The translations under genes and the position numbers were made by a program. Below, piece by piece: positions 1-11,671 of a stretch of 64,000 nucleotides of DNA (position 1 is its first letter; each line of letters opens with the position of its first letter). The notes beneath the pieces were generated by a model. The model had not been told where the DNA came from, ran no database searches, and saw only the letters and a program-made list of their open reading frames with translations. The DNA is from Dinochytrium kinnereticum. Lineage: Eukaryota; Chytridiomycota; Chytridiomycetes; Chytridiales; Chytridiaceae. The stretch is taken from NCBI GenBank assembly GCA_027604005.1, contig JADGJT010000049.1, positions 1 through 64,000 on the forward strand, in the 5' to 3' direction.

Positions 1-720
1 GAGTACCTCACCGCTGTGCTTGCCACCGCCAAGGAGAGGGAGACGTTGGGGATCTACCTGCACACGCTTGCCACGGCCGTGCATTGCTGCACGCAGTTTT
101 TGGAGTACATTGCTGTTGCGGAGCCTGGGGTTCGGGTGGAGACGGAGAAGGTTCGACAGTCGATCATTGTGTTGTTCAAGTCTTACACGGACAAGTACGT
201 TGAGCTGGAGTTGAAGCACCTTGGGAAGAGGTTTGACGCTGAGCTCAAGAAGTGGGATAACAGGGTGAGTTTGGTTTTTTTTTTTATTATTCTTCTCTCT
301 TCTTCTTTATGAATCTCTCTCTTATCAAACTCACCCATCCCCAAACTTTTACGCAGAAAGAGATTGCCAACAAGCAAAAAAAGGGGGACGGCAAAGCCGC
401 CTACCTCGGTGACGCCGAGAAAGCTCAGGCCCACAAACGTCAAGTCATGAGCGTGATGAAGACGGTCCTCTACGCTCCCATGGCCCTCGGAAAGACTCTG
501 ACCCTCATGGGGAACGGGTTGTTGGGTGGGGGTGGGGACCGCAAGACGCAATCTTCCGATGACCTTGCTGAGGACTTGGATGAGGCTGCGACGTATCACC
601 TGGATGATGATTCGATGGGGGCGCTTGTGTCGCTGGAGCTGTGTTTGAAGCTCATGCATGCTAATAAGGAGGCTTTGGGACGAGCGCTTGTTATCACTTC
701 GGCGGTGGAACCGACGAAAT
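1..720 (+). CDS. Recyclin-1-like F-box/Sec10-superfamily protein, partial
   Basis: The frame is open from base 1, so the 5' part lies outside the window. Exon 1-264 ends in GTGAGT and a second exon starts at 357 after an ACGCAG acceptor. The helical protein contains a KKWDNR segment, then a GDAEKAQAHKRQ region followed by a VLYAPMAL stretch, and later SLELCLKLMHANKEALGRAL. This order (acidic helix, QQW-like turn, HKR segment, 'MP' hydrophobic stretch, then an LELxLxLxHxNKE helix) is what I recall of fungal recyclin-1/Pof6, F-box proteins with a Sec10-like body that act in endosome recycling. Recognition is from memory, so the family call is tentative. Coding character stops near 720, where poly-T and poly-G tracts begin. 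A possible GTGGGT donor lies at about 720, but I could not find the next exon. The C-terminus is therefore unresolved. Confidence 0.5.
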
Positions 721-3700
721 TGTGGGTTGCTTTTTTTTTTTTTTTTTTTGGGGTTTTTTTTTGGGGGGGGGGGGGGGGGGGGCGCGCCCCAACGCAGTTG
801 TGAGTGAGTGTTTTCTTTTTGGTTTGTTTTTTGTTTTTTGGTGGTGGTTTTTTTTTTTTGTTCTGGTTTTTTTTGGGGGGGGGGTTCTTTTTATCGTTGG
901 GCGTCCGACGGTTGGAGGGGTGGAGGCGGGAGATGGGAAGTATTTATTTTTTTTGGGTGGTGAGTGGTTCTTTTTTTTCACTTTTGCCTCCGCAAGTTGT
1001 GTCTGGTAACTGCTGCTGATGATGTTGTTGTTCGCGACCACTCCATTCACATTAGCTAACCCCCCTTCCGCTCACTTGATAATGGTGTTGGTCGCAGCAT
1101 CTTGTCGTATTCAAGGTTATACTTGTTTTCTTTCTTTTCGGTAGCTAGGGTTGGTGGTTGGGGAAGGACGATTTGGCTGGGTCTTTCTTCTTAATATGGG
1201 CTTGAGCAAACCGAAATCATCAAACTCTTTCTGGTTTTTGAGTTTTGGGGGTTGGGGTTTTTTGGCATGGGTCTGCTATCTCATTTGTTTTTTTCTTGTC
1301 GGGGAGTGGAGGTTCGGAAAGTTTCGAAGTTGATATTGTTTATAGTAGGAGGATTTTCTTGGGTGTGTTATGTGTTGTGTGTTTTTCTTTTTTTGTTGTT
1401 GTTTCTTTCACTCGTTTACAGCTTTACTTTGTTGAGTGATTTCTTCCCTCTCAAGTTTGTTTTTTTCTTGTTGGGGGGGATATTGCGGGGTACATTGAGG
1501 GATTCTTTTTCTGTGGACATCCCGTCCTCCCGTCCTCCCTTCCCCCTGGTCTAAGCGGTTTTTTTGTTGTTTTTTTTCCTTTTTTTTGTGTGTCTATCGG
1601 GTTTTCTGGTATGTGGGCACCGTGCGTTGGTGTGTTGTGTCTGTTTATTTGTTTATGGTTGTTTCTTAAGCTCATTACCGCTTTTTTTTGAGTCATTCTC
1701 CAATCCAGGACTTTCAACGCCCTTGTTATTTTTTATCTTCTTTTCGGGATGATCGGGGGATGGCTTGGTTGGTTGTTTTTACATGGACTGCCGAATCTAC
1801 CTTTCCGCACCGCGATCTCGGGGATTTAGCTTTTGGACTTGTTTTTGGTGTGTTCGGTGTTGTGTTAGGCTTTCTCTTTTTTCCTCCTACTTTTCACTCT
1901 TTTCCTTTTTATTGCGAGGAGGAAGAGGTCTCTCTCCTTCTTTCCCCCACTTTTCCCACTTTCTATTATTGTTGCGAAGGAGGGAAGAGGGGCCCTTACG
2001 CGTGTGTTATTGGATGGAGGATGGTGCGTGTTGGTGTGTTGATGTCTTGGCGTGTTTTTGTTTTTTTGTTGTGGTTGTTTCTTCCGTTCATTATTGCAGT
2101 TTACTTTTTTGAGGGATCTCTCTCCACCGCACTTCAAGTTTTTTTTTCTTTCTCTTTCTCCGGTGACTATGTCGTGGGGGAGAATGCCTTTTGTGGGTGT
2201 TTCATTCGCATGCGACCTAGTTTCTTTATGTTTTTGGTTTTGTTCTGGGGTGGGTCTTGAGGCAGTTTCTTTTCTCTTTTTTTTCTTCTTTTCTTTTTTC
2301 TTTTCTTTTAGGGGTGGTCTTTAGCTTCTGCAGCACTTTTGACTCTCCCTGTTTGGCTTTTTTTCTTTTTGTTTCCTTCTTCAGTCATCTTCCTCGTCGT
2401 CGTCAGTAGCACAGTTGTTTTTGTCAATTTTTTGTGTGGTTGGGGGGGGGGCGTCAGCCGTTTAGAGTTGAATTTGGTATTTTGTCGTTGTTGTTGTTGT
2501 GGGTTTGGGTGGAAGTTTTACATTTGGTTTGAAAGCATCATCACCTCCTCCTACCTTGAACCTCCACCCCTAAGCCTGTTTTTTCGTTTTTCATTTATTG
2601 TGGGGCCATTCATTTTTTTCGTTTCCTGGCGAGACCTTTTTTATTTTATTTTTTACGTTCTTTCTTTTAGGGGTAGTCGTCTTTAGCATCTGCAGCTTTT
2701 TAACTCTCCCTGTTTTGGCCCTTTTTTTGTTTTGTTTCTTCTTCTATCATCGCCGTCGTCGTTGTCAGTAGCATTCGTTTCCTGGCGAGACCTTTTTTTT
2801 TTTGGGGGGGGGTTGCCACGAATGGTGGTGAGCTTCGGATTTAGCGGCGTGAGTTTTCTGAAGGTTTGGTTGACCCCACTTTATTATATTTTTTTTTTGC
2901 CTCCCAAATCATCATCATTGGCAATATGGCAATCACTGGGGGTTGGGATTGGCTTGGGGTTTGAGGGAAGGCAACTCGGATTTTGGTGAACGTCTCTATT
3001 AATCTGAAGCAATTACACACACATTGTACCGCTTGGTTTCCTTTTTTGGTTTGGTTTGATTTGATTTGTTGTTCTGATGAAGGGTTTTTTATATATTTTT
3101 TTTTAGGGAGTCTCTAGCAGGTGATTTTTTTGGAGGCGGAATGGGCATGTTGTTATCATTACGATTATTGCTGTTTGGGTTTTTTTTTCTTTTTCATCAT
3201 CGGCAACATGCTTATCATGAGTTTGTTGGTTTTCTTTTGTGTGGTACTGGGGATGGTAGGGTGGTTTTTTTTTTTGGAGGCAAAAGTTCGTATGGCCGTT
3301 GACCAAGTACTTCCGCCCCCCGACCTTCCCCCACGTTTGTATTTTGTTCTTCTGTTGACGTCTTTTATTTTCTGGCTTGTCTCTTGTTGGGGGTTAACTT
3401 TTGAAGGGGGTTGGGTTGGTGGTAGTCAATCCTCCTTATCAGCTTCACGGTTATTGTTGCCGTCTCTGTTTTTTTTCTTCTTCTTCCATGTTCGCAAACA
3501 TGCCTTTCGCTGTTTTTTGTCCTCTTTGGTGTCGCGTTGCGGCTTCTGGTTTTTTGAGGGGTGGCTCGTGTCATCGCCGTCATCAGGTGGCATTGTTTTT
3601 CCCTCTTTTTTTTTTTTTTTTTTTGTTTTTCTTCCTTCTGCTGGCATAGCTATTACCTTTTAATGGGTGGACGTTTGTGTTGTGGCGTGCAGCCAACACC

Positions 3701-4191
3701 TCACACACCCCCCTCCCCTCTCCCCAAACGCGTCCTATATATTTTTGTTTTGTTTTATTGTGTGTCGCTTGTTGGATGTGATTTTTTGACGCTGCTGGTG
3801 GTGCAGCAGCAGCTTGGCTATCATATCCTTCACCCTCCCTTGTAATTTTTTTTTTTTAATCATTATCGTCAGCATGAGTATTGTCGTTTTTTTAGAGGTA
3901 TGAGAAACACCAAACACAGGATGATTAGAAGAATCAGAGACCTGTAGGGTTGGAGTTTGGTTTATTGGGGTTTTTTTTCAACTACAGTTTGGGATGAATG
4001 GTACACGCGCTGAAGGTTGTGGAAAGAATCCGTAATCTCCTCTTTTGACAGCGGCAATTACAGCACACTGGATGTGCTGTTCACTGGCCCCCTCTGCACT
4101 TTCCCCTTGCTTGCCGATTTAGTTTTTTTCTTCTTTACATCCGCTTTTTTAAGAGCCGACAACATTGTATATCATAGCATACATTGCAAGT
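721..4191. repeat. T/G-rich low-complexity region, probable decayed tandem array
   Basis: About 3.4 kb with no convincing exon. The + strand is strongly enriched in T and G, with long homopolymers (T19 at 731-749, G20 at 763-782, about G10 near 875-884). Translations of the open frames are only poly-Phe, poly-Gly or poly-Cys and look non-coding. Degenerate direct repeats are visible: a segment ending in TTAGCTTCTGCAG near 2307-2335 recurs near 2667-2698 and more loosely near 3104-3122. The flanking 'ACTCTCCCTGTTT' and 'CGTCAGTAGCA' pieces recur in the first two. CGTTTCCTGGCGAGACC occurs at about 2619 and 2776. Segments around 1623-1760 and 2027-2160 are also alike. This suggests an old tandem array with units of roughly 350-450 bp. 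It could be a giant intron or the 3' flank of the upstream gene. Confidence 0.5.
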
Positions 4192-4393
4192 CGAGTTGGT
4201 TGGGAGCTTAGGCATGATTCGTGATATTGGATACTAGCTATAAAAAAATATATATATATATATATATAAAATCCAACTGTCAAGTATATTTTCGAGTTGG
4301 TTGGGAGCTTAGGCATGATTCGTGATATTGGATACTAGCTATAAAAAAAATATATATATATATATATATAAAATCCAACTGTCAAGTATATTT
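4192..4393. repeat. 101-bp tandem duplication with internal (TA)n
   Basis: Two nearly identical adjacent copies (about 4192-4292 and 4293-4393). Each begins with CGAGTTGGTTGGGAGC, carries an A-rich then alternating TA tract of slightly different length, and ends with CCAACTGTCAAGTATATT. The only visible differences are in the A/TA tract lengths, so the duplication is recent. It lies just downstream of the NUP98-96 stop codon on the opposite strand. Confidence 0.9.
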
Positions 4394-4492
4394 GTTTAAG
4401 CGACATGTCGCAATTGAGCAAAAGGAAAAGAGATGAAAACAAAAAGCAAAAAACATGATCGAAGAAAAAAAAAAAAGGGACGCAACCACCAC

Positions 4493-7400
4493 CTAGTGGG
4501 ACACAACCGCTTTTCCCAGATAAGATTGAACCGCTGACTGGAGCCTCCGGTTATCTTGCGGGGGAGCAAAGGACTTTCGAGCCTGGATAGCGAGTAAGGA
4601 AGAAAAAAAAAAATAGCAACAGTACATAAACATATCAGTCAAAGAGACCAAGCAATTTTGTTTGACAAAAAGAGAATCAAAACCAAAACCAAATCAAGCC
4701 TTACCTCAAGACACCCCATCCTTGCACAACCCCTCAACCCCTCCTTAACCCTCTCAACCATCTCAAAAGCACAGTCCCCAAACCTCGCCCCCTTACCCCC
4801 CTTCTTTCCCCTCCTCCCTCCAATCCTCAAAAGCCTCTCAAGCAACCCACTCAACCTCGGCACCCAAACCTCTCGGACCTCAAGCAACGTCTGATCAGCT
4901 GAAGCCTTGATAAACGCGGATTGAATGCCCTCCTGCCCCTGAGGTCCTGTGAGAAAGGCCGGGGGAGATGTAAGGGCTGCGCAGCCTTCAATGGTTTCAA
5001 TAAAGTCGAGGATGAGGCCACCGCCCGTCGACCAGGCGTGGATTTCGGTTGATGGAAGACGGTGGAGAGCGGACGTGAGGAGCTTGTATTGTTCTGTTTT
5101 TTTGAGGAGGTTTGGGGAAGATTGGAAAGAATTTCTATGGAAGCATGCCTTACTGTTGAAGATAAAGTTGGGTGAAATCTCATAGACTAAAACTTCATGA
5201 GCAGCTTCGTAATGGCCGGCATCTATCAGGGATATGGCTTCCCCCCAAAAAGATCCCTCGTATTTAGCACGAAGAGCCTAATTTATCATGGGAAAAAGAA
5301 AAAAAAAGAAGATGGAGTACGGTTAAAAAAAAAAAACAAAAACACCCTGGCCCACAAAATACCTTTGCCTCATGAATCCAGACAGCAGGCACCTTCAATT
5401 TCCTAACCAAAAACTCAAACTCTCTCGACACATCATCACCACTAATAAGGATATCACCAGATATCTCCGCCTCAATCTCCTTTTGAACGCTCCCGCTCCA
5501 ATCTCCACTAGGGAACCTCTGCACCAAAATCCGTCGAATTGTCGCCTCCCTCGCCTCGGGCAGCGACAAAAACAAAGCGGCAAAGCATGCCCATTCCCAT
5601 AATCCTAGACTCTCTAAGCTGGAGCACACCGATAAGGTCACCTTATCGGCAGTGGAAGACACACCATACTTTTCCTCGTCAACTTGCATGTCGTTTGTCA
5701 AAAGGTGGAAGTGCGTCACGTCCGTAAAGTCTTTCGCCCTCTTGGATCGGGACAGTACCACCCAAATCAACCATGGGATGCGATGGTCTAGCAAATTGGT
5801 ACTGACAGCCTTGGGTTGCAAAGCGTCCTCCAGACGCTGATCTTTTGCAGCGTAAAGCTTGAGCAGTTGGTAAGAGATGTCCATAAAGCCAGGCCACCCA
5901 TTCCGAGCATTATCAATGCTGTAAATCGCCGGATCCGCATGTGGTGGCAGCGGCGAGGTAGCAATCTTCTCCCTCCAGAGGTTATCATAGCGTAACAACG
6001 ATTCCTGGATCCCAAAGAAGCCTCCATCTCCGTACCAAAGGATAAGCGCCCACACCCTCCTCCAATCACTTAAAGGTTTGATGATATCTTCCCTCCAATT
6101 CTCAACATCCCCGCTCAAAACTTTCCAGATCTTTTCCATGGAAGGAGGGAACCCGTTTTTCGGAACGCTCCTCTTCCATACCTCAAACTGATCCCTGAGG
6201 TCCTGCTGAACAAAACCACTCATCACACTTCGAGCCCGGCATCCATGACCAGCAGAGACAGCACCCGATGGAGCAATAGCCGAAACGCGCCCACAAGGCC
6301 CACCTACTTGAGCAAGAACAGTTACTAGACGTAGGTTCTTGGATTGAATAGCCTCAACGCAGGCCTCACCAAGTCTCCTCAGGCAAAGGCTCTCATAAAT
6401 TTTCTCAATGCTTGACTTAGAAGTGACGTTCGTTCCGTCCGGGCGTGGAGAAATTGCCTCCTTAAGCCACAAAGACACCTCCTCCTTTCGAAGGCTCTCA
6501 GTGATAGCTTCAACACGAAGCTCGCCCAGTTTCTCGATGGTATCATTGTCAACACCAAGGTAAAGAGGATCCCATAACGCGGACGCTAACTTCCAGATCA
6601 ACTCCTCCCTTTGAAGAGTCTCAGACTGCCCAGCCACCAAATGCTTTGGAGCAGCCTCATTTGTCGCCGGTGAGAAAAGGTGGTGAAAGTTCAGCGTGGG
6701 CGAGACCGTGCAAACAGGGTGCTCGACGCCCCCCTCGCCGTCCACATCCGAAGAATCGTTAGACCCACTAGGCGTGGTTTCAATCTTGCAGTGATCTAGA
6801 ACAACTTCAAGGCACTTTCGATGTCTGTCCTTTTCCATCGATTCTTCAGCAACAGTGTTGGACCTTGCGGACTAGAAAAAAAAAATGTTGATTTAGAATG
6901 CACGTTTGGAGACTATCGTGTTATCTACCTGAAACCCAAAGTAGCTGACGTTGGAAATCTTTACGGTAGAAGCGCTGTTGAGCCCAGAAAACCTTAAGTT
7001 TTATTTAATAAAATACGCGGGATAGGAGAAGGTCGAGATCCCCATCTTCCACCACGAAAGCCTACAATAGCATCGCCTTTTCCTCCCTGTGCCCATAAAA
7101 GCCAATTTGAAAGAAAAACCGAAAGAAAAAGGACAAAAAGGCGCGTAATCGATAGCAATGAATGGGGAGAGGGGAAGGGATACGAGGGGTAGGGAAGGGG
7201 ATAGATTGAGGCGAGAAGGTCATAAAAGAATCAACGAACACAAAAAACCAAACCAACCAAAACCAAGCAACCTCCAAATAAGCAACACACACAAAACGAA
7301 AGAAGGCGAGACCAATAAATCCAGAAGGCTCAAGCTAAAACGCCTACCTGCCAGCACTTGTAAACTCCCCCAAAGGACCCCATCCCACCCTAAATCCACG

Positions 7401-10400
7401 ACCCTGACAAAGACCAGCATCGACAACAGCAGCCTCCCGACCTCTGGACACAACACCGCCATCACAAACCAACATCTGCCGAGCAGTGGCAGTCTCACCA
7501 GGCCGATCCCAGGAGCTCAAACCCAAAGACTGCGCAACAACCATCTCCCTTCCCTTTCCCTTGCTGCGAGACACAGCGCTGGAAGAGAAATCGGCAGTCT
7601 CCGGAACAAAGCTTAGCTGGTCTGGGCTTCGGGGGCGGGGAGGCTCATCCTCACCCATTCGGCTGGAACCAAACCCGCGAGAAGACCGAGGTGAAGCCTT
7701 AGTCATGGAAATAGGCGATGAAGCAGGCTCACTATCGAAAAGGGAGGCCCTCAACGCGTGACGACGGCGTGATTCAAGAGCGCCGATGGGCTCATCAAAG
7801 GCGAAACTGCTAGTAGCCTGAGACATTGGAGTGTCGTGAATCGCCCTTTTGGGGGTAGCCCTATAGCTTTGGCTGAACCCGCCTGTCGCGCCGAGAACGC
7901 GGTCAAGAATCTGAACGGGCTTCACAGGGGTAGTTCGTTTCTTTGTAACGCGTCGAAGGTCGGTGACGGTGGTTGTGACGTGGCCGCGAGATCGTACGTG
8001 TGCAAAAGAATCGTCAGGACGCAAATCCTCTGAGGAGAAAGTATCGTCCAAGCCAAGCTCCTCGTCATCCTCAATCTCGTACTCATCATCATACTCCTCT
8101 CCCTCTTCACCTTCATCATCATCCTCCATCTCTTCCTCCTCCTCCTCCTCCTCCTCCTCCTCCTCCTCCTCCTCATAATAATACTCCTCAACAACCTCCT
8201 CAACCACCTCACCCCCATCCTCATCCTCATCACTGTCGTCAAGACCGTACTTGCTGAAATGTTCAACCTTGAACCTCCAAGACCCGGAAGAGCTCAATCC
8301 AACCATTTCGGTTCCGGGCATGTTCAAAAGCTTCTCGTAATGCTTTTGGAACCTGGGGTCGGTACGGTCCTCAATAAACTCACCAGTCTTCTTGTCAAGG
8401 GCAAGGCAACCCTCAAGAGTGACTTCCGCAGGAACGTTCAAGCCAGTTCCAACAGGGTCTTTTGTCGATTCATCGGGGTAAACTTCAATGGCCTTAGGTC
8501 GAAGAATAATAATATTGCCTGGGATTTGCGCGATCCCATCACGATCACCAGTAGGCGAAGCAAGCAATAGATTGACAGGCTTAAGGAACTTAACCTTCCC
8601 AATCCCCTCACGAGAGACAATAAAGCCAGACAACGTCGCAAGTTCGTAATCATCCATCTCCAGCAACTCATCCAACGACGGTTCCATGGTATACGCGGGT
8701 GTCATCTTCCTCCCAGAAGTAGGCGACTTGCCCTTCTCCTCGGCAGACTTTCCAGCAGCCTTAGGGGATTTTGTTGACTGAGGGACAACGTTCACAACCT
8801 CCGTCGCGAGTCGATCCGTGTCCAGGTCCGTGAAGCGAACAGACTTGGATGCGCTAGGGGTGCCAGCGGTTGACTTTGCGAGCATGTTCGGGGATTCAGA
8901 CCCAGTGCCTTCGTCCAAGATGAGCTTCTTAACGCGGGGCTTGAAGGACTCTGGGAAGGAAAGGGAAAGTGGGCTGTCCGCATCCTCTTTCAAAAGGTTC
9001 ATAACACCCTTCGGAAGGTTCGAGTCTTTTGATGGCGAATCCTGGGCAGTCCAAGGGCTGAGCGATGGGGACTCTCGAGGGGCGGGGGAAGACGTGAAAC
9101 CTCGAAGCTTGATCTTGCTAGCGCTCTTTGGAGTCATCTTAAAATGAGGAAGCAATGCAGGTTTCTTTGGTTCGGTTACGCTCGAGGTGAAGAGTTGAGG
9201 CTTCGTGACGGAGGAAGCCCCAGCCTTTCCAGCCGACGCTTCCGTCGGGAAGAGAGGGTTCATGCCGTAAGGATTTTTGTCAATGGACGCCTGAAGAGAG
9301 GGTCCGGGTGCAGCTCCAATGCTGCCTCCTCCAAGAGTGCTGGTTCCCATGCCGCCTCCAAACATCGATCCACCGAGAGTAGATGTCCCCAAGCCACCAC
9401 CACCAAAAGTACTTGTACCCAAGCCACCTCCAAAAGAAGGCATCGTGGTCTGCTGCTGGGCACCTCCAAACCCTCCAAGGGTAGAGCCAAAGGCTGGTGT
9501 GGTCGCCGTTGCACCTCCAAACATTCCTTAAGAGATGTTAGAAACGTATGTAGACTTGTGAATAAACGAACCAGTTGCCGGCTTAGTCGCACCTAATCCG
9601 CCAGTCTGACCACCTAAAGAAAATCCTCCTTGACCGGCGCTAGGGAATAAGCTGCTCCCAGCAGCTTGCGTTCCAAAACCTGCTGTGCCTTGCTGCGTTG
9701 CCCCAAAGGTATTTGTGCTAGGGAACAGAGACGAGGTTGTTGAAGGCTGCTGAGCACCAAATCCTGATCCAAATGTGGTATTCACTGTGGGATAAAGGTT
9801 AGAACGCCAGGCATAAGAGATGGAGAAAAAACTTCAAAGGAAATCTCGAGGGGAGTGGATAACATCGTCAAAACCAAAATCATTTACCTTGTGGGCGGTT
9901 GAAAAGGCTAGTTGATGTCGAGCTAGGCGTAGCCCCGAAGGCTCCAGTGGTGGTCCCAAAGCCTCCAGTGGCAGGGGTAGCCGTCGTGGCTCCAAATGTC
10001 CCAAAGGAGGATGTCGTCGCGGGTGGGGTCTTAGCCCCGCCAAACAGACTGCTTCCACCTGTAGCCCCAAAAGCACCTGTAGTGCCAGTTCCGAATCCAC
10101 CAGGAGTGGTCGAAGCAGTAGCTAACGAAATGATCAGCACAGAGGAATAACGAGTAGGACCTACTTCCAAATCCGAAACCGGTTTTATTGGCCGAACCAA
10201 AAGTGCCAAAGGCCGATTGCTGTGGTTGCTGCGTCTGGGTTGCGCCAAACGTACCCGTCCCGAATCCGGTGCCAGTGCTAGGAGTCCCAAATGCGCTTCC
10301 AGTACCACCTCCCAGGAAAGATGATCCGGTTGCGGGTTGTTGCTGCGTTGAACCAAACATCCCTCCTAGAATAATGGTTAGTGAAACAAAAGTGAAGGCA

Positions 10401-11495
10401 AACAACCTCCTGTCTGGGCACCACCTCCAAATTGGAAACCGCCCGTCGGCGCGCCGAAGCCGCCAGTAGCTGGTTGTTGAGCAGTGTTAGCCGCACCGCC
10501 GAACGAAAAGCCTGATGTCTGCCCTGCTCCGAAAGATTGCGTGGCTCCAAAGCCTGGTCCAGTGGTCGAAGAGAACTTTTTGTTCATTGCGTAGTCTTGA
10601 CACCTCAGTTCCTGGGAAAATCAGTTTCAAAAATGCATTCAAAAAGAAAGAGGCGAGCTAAAACGAACCTCAGGACTCCAGTTCTTGTAGTTGGGCATGG
10701 CAGAGATACTGTGGAAAAGGGTGACTGTTGCGTTGCTCGTCGTGCCGTCCCGATCCTGGGTGGGTTGCCAGCTGGGGTTTCCTGTTCCGCAGTTCATGGA
10801 TGGTGTCGTCTGGCCGGGGGCACCAAAGGAACCAGCTCCTCCAAATGCAGATGGAGCTTGAGCACCACCAAAGCTTGTACTGGGGGCTCCGAATGCAGAT
10901 GTGTTCGATTGTGCGCCAAATCCAGTGGTGGTCCCCCCTCCAAAAAGTCCAGTCCCACCCCCACCGCCAAAGGTGTTGGTCGCGTTTGATGTGGATCCAA
11001 ACCCAAACGACGAGGTCGCAGGCGCTGAGCTACCAAAGAGGGAAGTCCCAGTCGCTCCAAATCCAGAGGGACGGTTCGCTCCAAAGGTAGACGAGGCAGT
11101 ACCAAAGCCTTCCGGACACGAGTGATTTTACGTTAATACTCACCATTGAAAAGGACGGAAAGCATACCTCCTGTAGCGCCAAATCCTCCCGTCTGCGGGG
11201 CTCCAAATCCACCCATCCCACCTGCCTGCTGCTGTTGTGGCTGGCCAAATGCGTTTGTAGATGCTCCAAAGCCTTAGTTTGGTGTGTTTTTTGTTGTTTT
11301 TTTTTTGACCGCAGTTAGCTGTGATGATCTACTTAAAAGATCTCGAGAGAGGCACTTACCAGTGGGAGCCGCGCCAAAGGCACCCTGCTGCTGCTGAGGA
11401 TTCGCCGCAGCACCAAACATTGGCTGCTGCTGCTGCTGCTGCTGTTGCTGCGCTGCTCCAAAGGTGTTTTGGGCTCCAAACCCACCCCCGAACAT
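4493..11495 (-). CDS. NUP98: NUP98-NUP96 fusion nucleoporin precursor
   Basis: Twelve exons join in frame: 11495-11360, 11272-11168, 11108-10669, 10611-10407, 10362-10165, 10121-9888, 9784-9572, 9526-7348, 6992-6929, 6871-5363, 5277-4705 and 4582-4493, giving about 1981 residues. The N-terminal third is FG/GLFG-type repeat sequence of the pore permeability barrier. A GLEBS-like Gle2/Rae1-binding motif (SISAMPNYKNWSPEELRCQDY, spread over two exons) interrupts it at about 10690-10580. The autoproteolytic domain (SLDELLEMDDYEL to WRFKVEHFSKYGL) has the HF/S cleavage triad at residues 933-935 (about 8253-8261). It is followed by a Glu/Asp-rich linker encoded by a CTC repeat. NUP96 follows, with a GRGFRVGWGP motif, FSGLNSASTVK, and the alpha-helical Sec13-binding/Y-complex domain containing WIHEAK. 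In this family cleavage releases NUP98 and NUP96. The start sits at a clean MFGGGFGAQ. Confidence 0.96.
6993..7347 (-). other. Longest NUP98-96 intron (355 nt)
   Basis: This intron separates the GRGFRVGWGP exon (phase 2 end) from a 64-nt exon at 6929-6992. It has a GTAGGC donor and a TTAAG acceptor. On the + strand it is A/G-rich and gives a spurious open frame (about 7158-7616). I see no conserved RNA or coding signal in it. Confidence 0.8.
8132..8174 (-). repeat. CTC/GAG trinucleotide run coding poly-Glu
   Basis: Perfect CTC repeats on the + strand encode a run of Glu in the acidic linker just after the NUP98 autoproteolytic site. Acidic sequence at this place is typical of the family. The pure codon repeat suggests replication slippage. 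Confidence 0.85.
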
Positions 11496-11671
11496 TTGCT
11501 CAAAAATTCACAATTAAAATAATTATAAATGTATTAATTAATTTAATTTAATTGAAGAAAGAGGGGAGAACAGAAAGAAAGAAATAAATAAATAAATAAA
11601 TAATTTCAACCATTTCACTTGTTGAAAATAAAATAATTAATCCAATAATAATAATAATAATAATAAATAAA
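11496..11671. repeat. Divergent intergenic spacer with AAAT and AAT microsatellites
   Basis: The 176-bp spacer between the divergent NUP98-96 and membrane-protein genes is A/T-rich. It contains an (AAAT)n run near 11582-11603 and an (AAT)n run near 11644-11665. It must hold the promoters of both genes, but no recognisable element other than these microsatellites is visible. Confidence 0.7.

Noticed and set aside
722..3663. Many open frames rich in Phe, Cys, Gly, Val
   Set aside because: They are translations of T/G homopolymer sequence with no domain, and equally long frames occur on both strands.
4017..4211. Open frame (LWKESVISSFDSGNYSTL...) in the T/G-rich flank as a missing recyclin exon
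   Set aside because: It begins without ATG right after an in-frame stop, has no credible acceptor, and ends in low-complexity sequence.
7158..7616. Open frame of 152 codons on the + strand
   Set aside because: It is antisense to NUP98-96 exon 8 and its intron. The sense strand gives an uninterrupted conserved protein.
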